A stretch of 64,000 nt of DNA from Caulobacter sp. SLTY (GCF_009905535.1 NZ_JAAALA010000017.1:1-64000); one strand, 5' to 3'; numbered from the stretch's first letter, positions 35,477 to 44,960 are shown. The notes: a model not told the origin generated them from the letters alone. Numbers and translations: made by a program.

Positions 35477-36217
35477 ATGATCCGCACACTCAGCATCATT
35501 GCCGCGGCCGGCTTCCTGGTCTGCCTGGCCTGTTTCACCGCCGTGTTCGCCCTGGGCGGCGGCGAGGTGGTCCGCGACGGCTTCGTCATCCCCGCCGTGC
35601 TGGAGCGGCTCGAGGAGGGCGACAGCTACGAGCCCAGCGACACCCCTCGGGTCGAGAAGACCATAGCCTGGGCCGGCGCCGAGGCCCTGACCATCGAGGT
35701 TCCGGCGGACGTGGTCTACATCCAGGCGCCCACCCCGACGATCACGGTCAGCGGTACGCCGCGCCTGGTCGACAGGGTGCGGGTCGAGGGCGGCCGGGTG
35801 TTCTTCGTCGATGAGGACGAGAACCACGTCAGCTGGGGCAATCGCCGCCGCCTGACCGTGACCATCACCGCCCCGAAGGTGACCCGCTTCGAGGTCAACG
35901 GCTCGGCCGACGTCGAGATCAAAGGCTACGACCAACCGACCCTGGCCATCGAGATCGCCGGCAGCGGCGAGGTCGACGCCATCGGCAAGACCACCACCCT
36001 GGACCTGTCGATCGCCGGCAGCGGCGAGGCCGATCTGCGGAACCTGGCCGTCACCGACGCCAGCATCGCGGTGGCCGGCAGCGGCGATGCGACGGTGGGT
36101 CCCACCGGCGCCGTCGAGGTGGCCATCGCCGGCAGCGGCGACGTGACCCTGACCCGCCAGCCCGCGAAGCTGGACAGCGACATCGCCGGCAGCGGTGATC
36201 TGCAGGTCGAGAACTGA
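35477..36217 (+). CDS. GIN-domain (DUF2807) protein with AGSG beta-helix repeats
   Basis: The 246 aa product has an N-terminal hydrophobic anchor/signal (residues 5-26) and a C-terminal GIN (putative auto-transporter adhesin head) domain. The motif (I/V)AGSG(E/D) occurs five times between residues about 158 and 241, spaced about 15-20 residues apart, which is the regular turn of a right-handed beta-helix. At DNA level each turn repeats atcgccggcagcggcgag-like units. It is the third gene of the PadR operon. It probably faces the periplasm. Confidence 0.88.
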   Translation: MIRTLSIIAAAGFLVCLACFTAVFALGGGEVVRDGFVIPAVLERLEEGDSYEPSDTPRVEKTIAWAGAEALTIEVPADVVYIQAPTPTITVSGTPRLVDRVRVEGGRVFFVDEDENHVSWGNRRRLTVTITAPKVTRFEVNGSADVEIKGYDQPTLAIEIAGSGEVDAIGKTTTLDLSIAGSGEADLRNLAVTDASIAVAGSGDATVGPTGAVEVAIAGSGDVTLTRQPAKLDSDIAGSGDLQVEN

Positions 36218-36268
36218 TCAGGACGGCGGGTGGTGACGAACCGCCCGCCAGTCCCTACCTTGTGAGGC

Positions 36269-37699
36269 ATGAGCCTTCCCGCCCTCGCCCCCTCGCTTCT
36301 GGACGCCGCCGGCGTCGATCCTGCCCGCGCCCGCGACATTCTGTCCGAGGCCCTCAAGGGCGCCGATGACGGGGAGCTGTTCCTGGAGCACAGCGAGAGC
36401 GAGGCCTTCCTGTTCGACGACGGGCGGCTGAAGACCGCCTCTTATGATTCGGGCGAGGGCTTCGGGCTTCGCGTCGTGGCCGGGGAGACGGCCGGCTACG
36501 CCCACGCCAGCGAGATCAGCGAAGCGGCCATCGGCCGGGCGGCCGATTCGGCCAGGCTGGCCAAGCGCGGCTACAGCGGCGTCGCCGCCGAGGGGCCGCA
36601 GGGCACCAACATCCGCCTCTATGGCGAGGACAACCCGGTCGCCTCCCCCGCCTTCTCCGAGAAGGTCGCCCTGCTCCAGGAAATCGACGCCTTCGCCCGC
36701 GCCCGCGACCCGCGCATCGTCCAGGTCACCGCCTCGATGGCCGGCGAGCGGCGGGTGGTGGAGATCCTGCGGGCCGACGGCCGGCTGGTGCGCGACGTGC
36801 GGCCGCTGAGCCGGGTCAACGTCCAGATCGTCGTCGAAAAGGACGGCCGGCGCGAAACCGGCACGAGCGGCGCCGGCGGCCGCGCCGGCTTCGAGACCTG
36901 GATCACCCCGGAGAGCTGGCAGGGCCAGGTGGACGAGGCGCTCCGCCAGGCGCTGGTCAACCTGGAGGCCATCGACTGCCCGGCCGGCGAGATGGACGTG
37001 GTGCTGGGACCGGGCTGGAACGGGGTGCTGCTGCACGAAGCCGTCGGCCATGGCCTGGAAGGCGACTTCAACCGCAAGGGCATCAGCGCCTTCTCAGGCC
37101 GCGTCGGTGAGCGCGTGGCCGCCCCGGGCGTCACCGTGGTCGATGACGGCACCCTCCCCGGCCGCCGGGGTTCCCTCACCGTCGATGACGAGGGCACGCC
37201 GACCGAGCGCACCGTGCTGATCGAGGACGGAATCCTGACTGGCTACATGCACGACCGCCAGTCGGCGCGGCTGATGAACCTGAGCCCCACCGGCAACGCC
37301 CGGCGCCAGTCCTATGCCCACATGCCGATGCCCCGGATGACCAACACGGTGATGCTGGGCGGCAACCACACCTTGGAAGAGATGATCGCCTCGACCAAGC
37401 GCGGCCTCTATTGCGCCTCGCTCGGCGGTGGCCAGGTGGACATCACCAACGGCAAGTTCGTCTTCCAGTGCACCGAGGCCTACCTGATCGAGGACGGCCG
37501 CATCACCCACCCGGTCAAGGGCGCCACCCTGATCGGCGACGGACCCAGCGCCCTGACCCGCGTGACCATGATCGGCAACGACTTCGCCCTGGACCCCGGC
37601 ATCGGCGTCTGCGGCAAGGCCGGCCAGGGCGTGCCGGTGGGCGTCGGCCAGCCGAGTCTGAAGATCACCGGGCTGACGGTGGGCGGGACGGCGGTTTAG
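36269..37699 (+). CDS. tldD: TldD metalloprotease subunit
   Basis: The 476 aa protein is TldD, which with TldE (PmbA) forms a zinc protease that trims peptides such as microcins and CcdA. The zinc motif is HEAVGH (256-261) in NGVLLHEAVGHGLEGDF; further segments are KGISAFSGRVGERVAAPG, SYAHMPMPRMTNT and the C-terminal CGKAGQGVPVGVGQPSL. Length is typical. The partner gene is not in this window. The gene stands alone, 51 bp after the GIN gene. Confidence 0.95.
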   Translation: MSLPALAPSLLDAAGVDPARARDILSEALKGADDGELFLEHSESEAFLFDDGRLKTASYDSGEGFGLRVVAGETAGYAHASEISEAAIGRAADSARLAKRGYSGVAAEGPQGTNIRLYGEDNPVASPAFSEKVALLQEIDAFARARDPRIVQVTASMAGERRVVEILRADGRLVRDVRPLSRVNVQIVVEKDGRRETGTSGAGGRAGFETWITPESWQGQVDEALRQALVNLEAIDCPAGEMDVVLGPGWNGVLLHEAVGHGLEGDFNRKGISAFSGRVGERVAAPGVTVVDDGTLPGRRGSLTVDDEGTPTERTVLIEDGILTGYMHDRQSARLMNLSPTGNARRQSYAHMPMPRMTNTVMLGGNHTLEEMIASTKRGLYCASLGGGQVDITNGKFVFQCTEAYLIEDGRITHPVKGATLIGDGPSALTRVTMIGNDFALDPGIGVCGKAGQGVPVGVGQPSLKITGLTVGGTAV

Positions 37700-37724
37700 G
37701 CACAGCCCCAACTGATCGCCGACA

Positions 37725-37752
37725 ACATTTCACAGATTTAATCTACATTTCA
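37725..37752. promoter_or_regulatory. Direct repeats upstream of the TonB-dependent receptor gene
   Basis: The octamer acatttca occurs at 37725-37732 and again at 37745-37752, exactly 20 bp apart, in an AT-rich patch inside otherwise GC-rich DNA. Spacing of two helical turns suggests a regulator-binding site. The receptor start is about 86 bp downstream. Confidence 0.35.
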
Positions 37753-37838
37753 GGCTTGTAACGTGTGGCGGTAACCGGGCGCAGGCAGGTTGCGCGTCGA
37801 CCTGACGGGCCGGGGGGCTCTGATGGGGGAGACCTGAT

Positions 37839-39944
37839 TTGAGCCCGTTGCTTGCCCTTTTGGCCGCCGCCTCGCCCGAGGTGATCGCGACCGCCGCGCC
37901 CGCGCCCCTCGTCATCGCTCAGGAGGCGGCGCCGGTCGCCGCCCAGTCGGCCGCGGCCGAGACCCAGGGGACCACCCCCTATCCGGCCAGTTTCTTCGCA
38001 GAAGCCCAGCCGAACTCGGCGATGGACATGATCATGCGCATCCCGGGCTTCGCCTTCGACGGCGGGGACAGCGTGCGCGGCTATGGCGGCGCGGCCGGCA
38101 ATGTGCTGATCGACGGCCAGCGGCCGGCGACCAAGTCGGAAAGCCTGGAAGACGCCCTGCGCCGCATCCAGGCCAAGCAGGTCGAGCGCATCGACATCAT
38201 CCGCGGCGGCGCCCCGGGCATCGACATGCAGGGCAAGACGGTGATCGCCAACGTCATCCTGAAGAAGGACGCGGGGAGCCAGTGGCTGTTCGCCGTGGCC
38301 AGCGCCATCCACCAGGACGGCCGCACCACCCCCGCCATGCGGTTCGAGGGCAGCGCCCCGGTCGGGCCGGGGACCTTCGAATGGTCCAACCTGTTCTACC
38401 GCTTCTTGGATGATGGGGCAGGCGAAGGCGTGCAGCGCGCCGAGACCGGGGGCGTGGCCACCCGCACCGCCTGGGACGAGACCGCAGGCGGCCATGGGTA
38501 TGACCTTAAGGCCGGCTGGAAGAGCCCGCTGCTCGGCGGCCGGCTGTCGGTCAACAGCCGCTACCACCCCGAGATCTACGAGTGGTCGGTCAACGCCTTC
38601 GACAGCCCGCGGACTGGCCGCCTGTTCGTGGTCCGCGATCGAAACGACCAGGTCGATGGCGAGTTCGGCGGTGGCTGGGAGCGGGCCTTCGGCAAGGCGC
38701 GGGTCGAGCTGACCGCCCTGCAGACCCTGCGCGAGGTCGACTTCACCTCGCAGTTCGACGACGGGACCGACGACGCCCTGTTCAGCGAGCATGCCGAGAG
38801 CGGCGAGACCATCGGCCGGGCGTCCCTGCGCTATACCTTCGGCCCCAACCTGATTGTCGAGGGCGGTGGGGAGCTGGCCTTCAACTACCTCGAGACCTCG
38901 ATCGACTATGCCGAAAATGGCGTGCCGGTGGTGCTGCCGTCCTCCGACGTTCGCGTCGAGGAGGAGCGGGGCGAGATCTTCACCACCGCCAACTGGCGGC
39001 TGAACCCGAAGTTCGCCCTGGAGGCCGGGCTGAAAGTGGAGTTCTCGACCATCAGCCAGAGCGGCGACACCAACCTGTCGAAGTCCTTCACCTATCCCAA
39101 GCCCCGCCTGATCGCGACCTGGGACATCACCTCCAGCGACCAGCTGCGAGTGCGGGTGGAACGGGAGGTCGGGCAGCTGAACTTCCGCGACTTCGCCTCC
39201 TCGATCGCCCTGTCCACGGGGGGTACGGTGACGGCGGGCGGCGCCGACCTGGAGCCCAGCAAGGCCACGGTCTACGAAGCCACTTACGAGCGGAAGTTCT
39301 GGAAGGACGGGGCTCTGGTCCTCAGCCTGACCCACGAGGACATCACCGACGCCACCGATCGCATCCGGGTGACCGACGTGGCCAGCTGCCCCCTGGTGGG
39401 CGGTATTCCGGACACCACCGACCTCAGCTGCAACTTCGACGCCCCCGGCAACATCGGCGAGGGCAAGAACACCGAGTTCGAGATCCGCCTGACCCTGCCG
39501 CTGGCGAAGCTGGGGGTGCAGGGCGGTCTGTTGCGGGTGAACACCGAGTGGAGCCAGTCGGAGGTCACCGACCCGACCACCGGCGAGCAGCGGCGGATCA
39601 GCGGCCAGGCGCCGTTCGAATGGGAGGTGCGGTTCTCGCAGGACCTGCCGAAACACCGCACCCAGTGGGGTGTCGACGTCTTCGGCGCCTTCCAGGAGCG
39701 CTATTACCGCTTCGACCGCATCGACCAGATCGAGCTGGAAACCTGGGTCACCTTCTATGCCGAGTGGAAGCCCCGGCCCGACTTCGCCATCCGCATCGAG
39801 GCCCACAATCTTCTGGGCCGGGACGTCACCCGGAGCCGGCAGCTGTATGACGCGCCGCGCGACACGGGCTCAGTCTACTTCGTCGAGAACCGGCCGCTGG
39901 ACTTCCCGTCGTTCTTCTACATGCGGCTCCGGAAGACGTTCTAA
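37839..39944 (+). CDS. TonB-dependent outer membrane receptor
   Basis: The 701 aa product has a short hydrophobic leader, a plug domain (AMDMIMRIPGFAFDGG, GGAAGNVLIDGQRP, ERIDIIRGGAPGID) and a C-terminal 22-strand barrel ending in FYMRLRKTF with terminal Phe as needed for BAM-dependent assembly. The only usable start is TTG 37839, after the gggggag Shine-Dalgarno at 37825-37831. No partner transporter or regulator flanks it, so the substrate is unknown; the convergent POT transporter raises the possibility of peptides. It resembles the ferric-siderophore-like receptor group of Caulobacterales only in general terms. Confidence 0.88.
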   Translation: MSPLLALLAAASPEVIATAAPAPLVIAQEAAPVAAQSAAAETQGTTPYPASFFAEAQPNSAMDMIMRIPGFAFDGGDSVRGYGGAAGNVLIDGQRPATKSESLEDALRRIQAKQVERIDIIRGGAPGIDMQGKTVIANVILKKDAGSQWLFAVASAIHQDGRTTPAMRFEGSAPVGPGTFEWSNLFYRFLDDGAGEGVQRAETGGVATRTAWDETAGGHGYDLKAGWKSPLLGGRLSVNSRYHPEIYEWSVNAFDSPRTGRLFVVRDRNDQVDGEFGGGWERAFGKARVELTALQTLREVDFTSQFDDGTDDALFSEHAESGETIGRASLRYTFGPNLIVEGGGELAFNYLETSIDYAENGVPVVLPSSDVRVEEERGEIFTTANWRLNPKFALEAGLKVEFSTISQSGDTNLSKSFTYPKPRLIATWDITSSDQLRVRVEREVGQLNFRDFASSIALSTGGTVTAGGADLEPSKATVYEATYERKFWKDGALVLSLTHEDITDATDRIRVTDVASCPLVGGIPDTTDLSCNFDAPGNIGEGKNTEFEIRLTLPLAKLGVQGGLLRVNTEWSQSEVTDPTTGEQRRISGQAPFEWEVRFSQDLPKHRTQWGVDVFGAFQERYYRFDRIDQIELETWVTFYAEWKPRPDFAIRIEAHNLLGRDVTRSRQLYDAPRDTGSVYFVENRPLDFPSFFYMRLRKTF

Positions 39945-39986
39945 GGCGCCGGCTGTCAGAGTCAGTTCCATCCACGGACATAGAAA

Positions 39987-40014
39987 AAGGGCCCCGGATT
40001 GCTCCGGGGCCCTT
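39987..40014. terminator. Bidirectional intrinsic terminator
   Basis: A perfect 12-bp stem (aagggccccgga at 39987-39998 with tccggggccctt at 40003-40014) and 4-nt loop lies between the convergent receptor and POT genes. On the minus strand it is followed by ttttt; on the plus strand by a weaker cctcatttc. It should stop transcription from both sides, best for the POT gene. Confidence 0.85.
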
Positions 40015-40036
40015 CCTCATTTCAAGACAACCCAGC

Positions 40037-41950
40037 CTAGGCCGGATTGCGGTCCGGACCGGCCTGGCGGTCGGCGTCGATGCCTTCCACCGGGTGGTTG
40101 GAGGCGTCGTTGACCCCGTGGGCCCAGTGCTTGATGGCGAAGCTGATCAGGATGAAGAACACCCCGACGCCGACGCCTGCCCAGCCGAGCTGGCCGAACA
40201 CCTTCAGCGAGGTCGCCAGCGCCGCGCCCGGGTCGAGCACCTGGCCGCCGACCGTTTCGGTCCCGGCCAGACCGGCGATCCAGCCGCCGACGTACTGGGC
40301 GATCGAGCTGGACAGGAACCAGACGGCCATCATGAAGCTGACGACCTTGGCCACCGACAGCTTGGTGATCTCCGACAGACCCACGGGCGACAGGAACATC
40401 TCGCCGGTGGTGTGCAGCAGGTAGAGCAGGCCCAGGATGATCAGCGGCATGCGGAAGGCCGAGTCGACCATCCCGCCGGCCCAGACCACCACCAGGAAGC
40501 CGAGGCCCACCTGGACGATGCCGAGGCCGAACTTCATCACCGGGTTCGGATCCTTGTTGTGCTTGCCCAGCCACAGCCACATGGCCGCGAAGATCGGGGC
40601 GAAGATCAGGATGAAGCCGGCGTTGAACGACTGGGTCTGGGCGGCGGTGATGCCCATGTCGATCCAGCGCACATCGTCGGGCACGCCCGGCGCCATGACC
40701 ATCTCGCGGCTGCCGAAGAACCAGGTCTGGCCGAACAGGTTGAGCGTGTAGGGCTCGCTGATCAGCGCCAGGTCGACGTTGCGGTCGGCGAAGAGGTTCA
40801 GCGAGGTGCCGGCCTGTTCGAAGAGGGTGAAGAACACCACCGCGCCGAAGATCAGCACCATGGCCAGCATCATCCGCTCGCGCTCGACCTTGGTGCACTG
40901 GCGGATCATGAAATAGACGATGTAGGCCACCGACAGCAGAGTCGAGACCCCCAGCACCCAGCCGACCAGGGCGTTGCGCTGGACCATGAACCAGACCACC
41001 GCCACCCCGGCTAGGCCGCCGAGGTAGACCAGGGTCTCGGTGTTGATCGGCCCGAAGACCGGCTTCTTGATCGCTTCCGGATTCGGCGGCTCGCCCTTGC
41101 CCATGAGCAGGGGCTTGCCCAGCACGAAGACGACGAAGCCCAGCAGCATGCCGACGCCGGCCAGGCCGAAGCCCGCCCACCAGCCATAGGTCTGGCCGAG
41201 GTAGCCGCAGAGCACCGAGGCCCAGAAGGCGCCGAGGTTGATACCGTAGTAGTAGAGGGTGAAGCCCGGATCGCGGCGCGGATCGCCCTGCGGATACAGC
41301 TGGCCGACGATGGTGGAGATGTTCGGCTTCAGGAAGCCGACCCCCATGATGATCAGACTGATCGCGAGGAAGAAGATGTTGGTGTAGGTCGTGCTGCGCT
41401 CGGTGACCTTGACCTCATAGGCGCCCTTGGCGGCGCTGGCCGGCAGCGGCGAAGCGGCCGGCAGGCCCTCGACCGTCAGGGTCTGGTCCGGCTTGATGTC
41501 GATGTCGTACTGGGCGCCATTGATCACCACCTTGGCGTCGCCGCCACGGCCGACCAGCTCATAGGTCGCGCCGTCGTAGATGATCGATTGCTTGGCCGGA
41601 GTCCCCTCGACCGCCATGGTCAGGTGGCCGGCGACCAGCAGCAGGGCGCCGAACGCGATGGCCTTGCGGGTGCCGATGAACCGGTCGGCGACGATGCCGC
41701 CGATCAGCGGGATCAGGTAGACCAGCGAGGTGTAGGAGCCGTAGAGCGAGCCGGCTTCCTTGTCGTTGAACAGGAAATGCTGGGTCAGGTAGAAGATCAG
41801 GATGCCGCGCATCCCGTAGAAGGAAAACCGTTCCCACATCTCGGCGAAGAACAGGACCTTCAGACCCGGCGGATGCTTTCGCATCTGCAGAAAGACCGGA
41901 ATGCCGGTCGCCAGGGTCACGAGGATCCCCAGCACGATAACAATGTTCAT
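40037..41950 (-). CDS. POT family proton-dependent oligopeptide transporter
   Basis: The 637 aa major-facilitator protein has the POT signature ExxERF (Glu37, Glu40, Arg41, Phe42 in EMWERFSFYG), the second signature near FYYYGINLGAF-like FTLYYYGINLGAFWAS, and 12-14 membrane helices. It imports di- and tripeptides with protons. An insertion of about 70 hydrophilic residues (roughly 112-185, with KVVINGAQYDIDIKPDQTL) lies between helices 3 and 4 and should form a small periplasmic beta-domain, unusual for bacterial POTs but seen in the longer family members. The gene is single and divergent from DUF427. Confidence 0.93.
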   Translation of the reverse strand: MNIVIVLGILVTLATGIPVFLQMRKHPPGLKVLFFAEMWERFSFYGMRGILIFYLTQHFLFNDKEAGSLYGSYTSLVYLIPLIGGIVADRFIGTRKAIAFGALLLVAGHLTMAVEGTPAKQSIIYDGATYELVGRGGDAKVVINGAQYDIDIKPDQTLTVEGLPAASPLPASAAKGAYEVKVTERSTTYTNIFFLAISLIIMGVGFLKPNISTIVGQLYPQGDPRRDPGFTLYYYGINLGAFWASVLCGYLGQTYGWWAGFGLAGVGMLLGFVVFVLGKPLLMGKGEPPNPEAIKKPVFGPINTETLVYLGGLAGVAVVWFMVQRNALVGWVLGVSTLLSVAYIVYFMIRQCTKVERERMMLAMVLIFGAVVFFTLFEQAGTSLNLFADRNVDLALISEPYTLNLFGQTWFFGSREMVMAPGVPDDVRWIDMGITAAQTQSFNAGFILIFAPIFAAMWLWLGKHNKDPNPVMKFGLGIVQVGLGFLVVVWAGGMVDSAFRMPLIILGLLYLLHTTGEMFLSPVGLSEITKLSVAKVVSFMMAVWFLSSSIAQYVGGWIAGLAGTETVGGQVLDPGAALATSLKVFGQLGWAGVGVGVFFILISFAIKHWAHGVNDASNHPVEGIDADRQAGPDRNPA

Positions 41951-42136
41951 ACGATAGACCCTGTTTGACTCGCGGCTGTGGCGAAACGGTCGTTACGCCC
42001 CAGCCTCCCCGATTTGCGGGGAGAAAATCACGCTGCGGACGGTTTCACAAGCAACGGTTTACCCAACCTTGTTCGCCGGGAGCCCGCTCGCCATCTGAAG
42101 CGTTTAGACTGGCAAGCCTTTCAAGGAGCGCCCCCG

Positions 42137-42598
42137 ATGACCGAATCCCGCCTGAAATTCGCCGCCGCCGATGGCCGCGTGCGGGCCCTGTTCGAGGGCC
42201 ACGAGATCGCCGATTCGGCCAACGCCTTGGTGCTGCGCGAAGGGGACTATCCGCCGGTGGTCTATTTCCCCCGTGAGGATGTTGAGATGCTGGTCCTGCG
42301 CAAGACCGACAAGACCAGCCGTTGCCCGTTCAAGGGCGAGGCCAGCTACTACACCATCTACCGCGACCGGCAGATCATCGAGAACGCCGCCTGGTCCTAC
42401 GAGGAGCCGATCGAGGGGGCCGAGCTGATCCGCGGCCGGATCGCCTTCTATCCCCAGCACGTCGACATTGAGATGGGCGAGGCCGGGTCGACGGTCGGTG
42501 ACGTGAAGACCTTCTCGGCCGACGGGAACGACGCGCCGTTCAAGGTGCCGGCGCATGACCCGCCCTACGCCGACATCGATCCGAAAGACCGGGTCTAG
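42137..42598 (+). CDS. DUF427 family protein
   Basis: The 153 aa protein has the DUF427 pattern: ALFEGHEIADSANALVLREG, YFPREDVEMLVL, the central CPFKGEASYYTI and AFYPQHVDIEMGE. The family is a small beta-barrel of unknown activity. A longer frame begins at 41978, but AAGGAG at 42123-42128 and the family start support ATG 42137. The stop overlaps the convergent gshA stop by 4 nt. Confidence 0.92.
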   Translation: MTESRLKFAAADGRVRALFEGHEIADSANALVLREGDYPPVVYFPREDVEMLVLRKTDKTSRCPFKGEASYYTIYRDRQIIENAAWSYEEPIEGAELIRGRIAFYPQHVDIEMGEAGSTVGDVKTFSADGNDAPFKVPAHDPPYADIDPKDRV

Positions 42599-43968
42599 TA
42601 GGCGCAGTCCTCGAACACCCGGTCGATGTCGCCGCCCCATTCGCCGTGGAACTTCTCCAGCAGGCGGTCGGCGGGGGTCAGGCCGCTGTCGGCGATGGCT
42701 TCAAGCTCGCCCAGGTAGGTGGTCTCGTCGATGAAGCTGCCGTCGAGCTCGGCGCGGTTCTTCAGGCCCTGGCGGGCGATGGCGACCATGTCGACCGCGA
42801 CATCGCGGGCCGACCGGCCGGCCACCATGGCCTTGAGGCCCAGTCTCGGCACGTCACGGCGAAGACCCTCGCGGTCCTCCGGTGTCCAGTGCTTGCAGAG
42901 GTCCCAGGCCGCCGCCAAGGCCGCTTCGTCATAGAAGATGCCGGTCCATAGCGCCGGCAGGGCGCAGAGCCGGCTCCAGGGCCCGCCATCAGCGCCGCGC
43001 ATCTCCAGATAGGACTTCAGCCGCACCTCAGGGAAGATGGTGGTGGTGTGGTCGGCCCAGTCCTTCATCGTCGCCCGCTGGCCCGGCATGTCATCCAGCT
43101 TGCCGTCGATGAACTGCTCGAACGACTGGCCGGCCAGGTCGATGTAGAGGCCCTTGCGCTTGGCGAAGTACATCGGGACCTTCAGCGCATAGCGCGCGTA
43201 GGTCTCAAACCCGAAACCGTCCTCGAAGACGAAGTTGAGCAGGCCCGTGCGGTCCGGATCGGTGTCGGTCCAGACGTTGGCGCGGGCGGAGAGGAAGCCG
43301 TTCGGCCTGCCCTCGGTAAACGGGCTGTTGGCGAACAGGGCGGTGGCGATCGGCTGCAGCGCCAGGCTGGTGCGGAACTTGGCGACCATGTCGGCTTCGC
43401 TGGAGAAGTCGAGGTTGGCCTGCACCGTGCAGGTGCGAAGCATCATGTCGAGGCCGAGATTGCCGACCAACGGCATGTACCGCCGCATGATCACGTAGCG
43501 GCCCTTGGGCATGATCTCCGCCTGATCGCGGCGGATCGTCGGATGGAAGCCCAGCCCCAGGAATCCCAGGCCCAGTTCGTCGGCGACGGTCTTCACCTCT
43601 TCCAGGTGCTGGCCGGTCTCCGAACAGATGTCATGCATGGTCAGCAGCGGCGCGCCGGAAAGCTCGAACTGGCCGCCGGGCTCCAGGCTAATGTTGGCGC
43701 CATTGCGCTCCAGCCCGATGATGGTCTGGCCGCCGTCGGCGCGGTCCTCCAGCACCGGGGCCCAGCCGAATCGCATCAGCCCTTTCAGCATCGCCTCGAT
43801 GCCGCCCTCGCCGTAGTAGGGCACGGTCGAATGGTCGGAGAGCTTGAACCCGAACTTCTCGTGCTCGGCGCCCACGCGCCAGGCGCTCTTGGGCTTACAG
43901 CCGTCGGCGAAATAGCCCGTCAGGTCTTCGAGCGTCAGCGGACGGTCGTCCGTCACAGCGTCTGCCAT
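42595..43968 (-). CDS. gshA: Glutamate-cysteine ligase (plant/alphaproteobacterial type)
   Basis: The 457 aa protein catalyses the first step of glutathione synthesis. GAEHEKFGF, GLERNGANISLEPGGQFELSG, GFHPTIRRDQAEIMPKGRY, and MRTCTVQANLDFSSE are hallmarks of the GCS2 family shared by plants and alphaproteobacteria. The strong Shine-Dalgarno ggggagg precedes the ATG. The 260-bp region upstream holds several long inverted repeats. It overlaps the convergent DUF427 gene at the stop codons. Confidence 0.96.
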   Translation of the reverse strand: MADAVTDDRPLTLEDLTGYFADGCKPKSAWRVGAEHEKFGFKLSDHSTVPYYGEGGIEAMLKGLMRFGWAPVLEDRADGGQTIIGLERNGANISLEPGGQFELSGAPLLTMHDICSETGQHLEEVKTVADELGLGFLGLGFHPTIRRDQAEIMPKGRYVIMRRYMPLVGNLGLDMMLRTCTVQANLDFSSEADMVAKFRTSLALQPIATALFANSPFTEGRPNGFLSARANVWTDTDPDRTGLLNFVFEDGFGFETYARYALKVPMYFAKRKGLYIDLAGQSFEQFIDGKLDDMPGQRATMKDWADHTTTIFPEVRLKSYLEMRGADGGPWSRLCALPALWTGIFYDEAALAAAWDLCKHWTPEDREGLRRDVPRLGLKAMVAGRSARDVAVDMVAIARQGLKNRAELDGSFIDETTYLGELEAIADSGLTPADRLLEKFHGEWGGDIDRVFEDCAY

Positions 43969-44099
43969 GTCTGCCTCCCCAGGCTATCAATAAGGCGTTG
44001 GCGGGGGAGGCCCTTCCCCGACCGGGCGCGATCTTTACGCTGTTCAGCAGGTGGGAGACAATCGCGGTTTGAACAAGGGGTCGTGACGGGCTGGGGACT

Positions 44100-44208
44100 G
44101 GTTATCCGCCGCGCCGTCGCTTCCGGACTTTCACCGGCGGTTCCCGGATAACCTGTCCCCGATCTGGCGCATCCGGCGATGGTGGACCGTCGGGGACAGG
44201 TTGTCCGG
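44100..44208. other. Competing inverted repeats between rsmE and gshA
   Basis: Three related segments are arranged so that the middle one can pair with either flank. ggttatccg (44100-44108) is a perfect complement of cggataacc (44145-44153). The overlapping aacctgtccccga (44150-44162) is a perfect complement of tcggggacaggtt (44190-44202), and flanking bases extend this to about 19 bp with a mismatch (44144-44208). The two hairpins are mutually exclusive, as in attenuators and riboswitches. The region is transcribed, if at all, downstream of rsmE and upstream of gshA. Confidence 0.6.
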
Positions 44209-44228
44209 GACAAACTTGGGATGCTCGG

Positions 44229-44960
44229 TCACGTCGTAGACGCGGACAACCAGTCCCCCAGCGCCACTTGCCAGAGGGTCATGGCGCTGATCGCCGCCGT
44301 GTCGGCCCGCAGGATGCGGGGACCCAGGGAAACCACCGTGGCGTACTCGAGGCCGCGAAGCCGCTCGGTCTCTTCCGGCGCGAAGCCGCCCTCGGGGCCG
44401 ATCAGGATCGCCCACGGCCCGCCCTCGACGCCGGACAGGGCCTCCAGCACCGGCGCGCCGCCGGTCTCGTCGCAGAACATCAGCCGGCGCGATGCGTCCC
44501 AGCTGTCGAGCAGCTTGTCGAGCTTCACCGGCGGCAGGATTTCCGGCACGTCCAGCCGGCCGGTCTGCTCCGCCGCCTCGACAGCGATGGCCTGCAGCCG
44601 TTCGACATTGGCCTTGTCGGCGTTGGTGCGGCGGGTCAGCACCGGCTGCACCCGCGCGACGCCGAGCTCCGCAGCCTTCTCGACGATGGTCTCCAGCCGG
44701 CCCCGCTTGACCAGGGCGACGACCAGGGTGAGGTCCGGTCCCGTCTCCTGGACCCTTATCCGCGAGCCGACGGTCAGACGGCACCGTCGCTTGTCGGCAT
44801 CCACCACTGTGGCGCGCCACTCGCCGTCGCGGCCGTTGAACAGCGCCACCTCCGAGCCGATGGCCAGCCGCATCACGGCGATCAGGTAGCGGGAGGCGTC
44901 CATGCCCGGCGCGATGGGGGCGCCGGCCTTCAGGTCATCGGAAACGAACAGGCGGATCAT
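44229..44960 (-). CDS. rsmE: 16S rRNA (uracil1498-N3)-methyltransferase
   Basis: The 243 aa SPOUT-family methyltransferase has an N-terminal PUA-like domain (RYLIAVMRLAIGSEVALFNGRDGEW) and the knotted C-terminal domain with KGRLETIVEKAAELGV, LIGPEGGFAPEE and LGPRILRADTAAI, all diagnostic for RsmE. It modifies U1498 in the decoding centre. It is divergent from ppk2 across a 46-bp gap. Confidence 0.95.
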   Translation of the reverse strand: MIRLFVSDDLKAGAPIAPGMDASRYLIAVMRLAIGSEVALFNGRDGEWRATVVDADKRRCRLTVGSRIRVQETGPDLTLVVALVKRGRLETIVEKAAELGVARVQPVLTRRTNADKANVERLQAIAVEAAEQTGRLDVPEILPPVKLDKLLDSWDASRRLMFCDETGGAPVLEALSGVEGGPWAILIGPEGGFAPEETERLRGLEYATVVSLGPRILRADTAAISAMTLWQVALGDWLSASTT

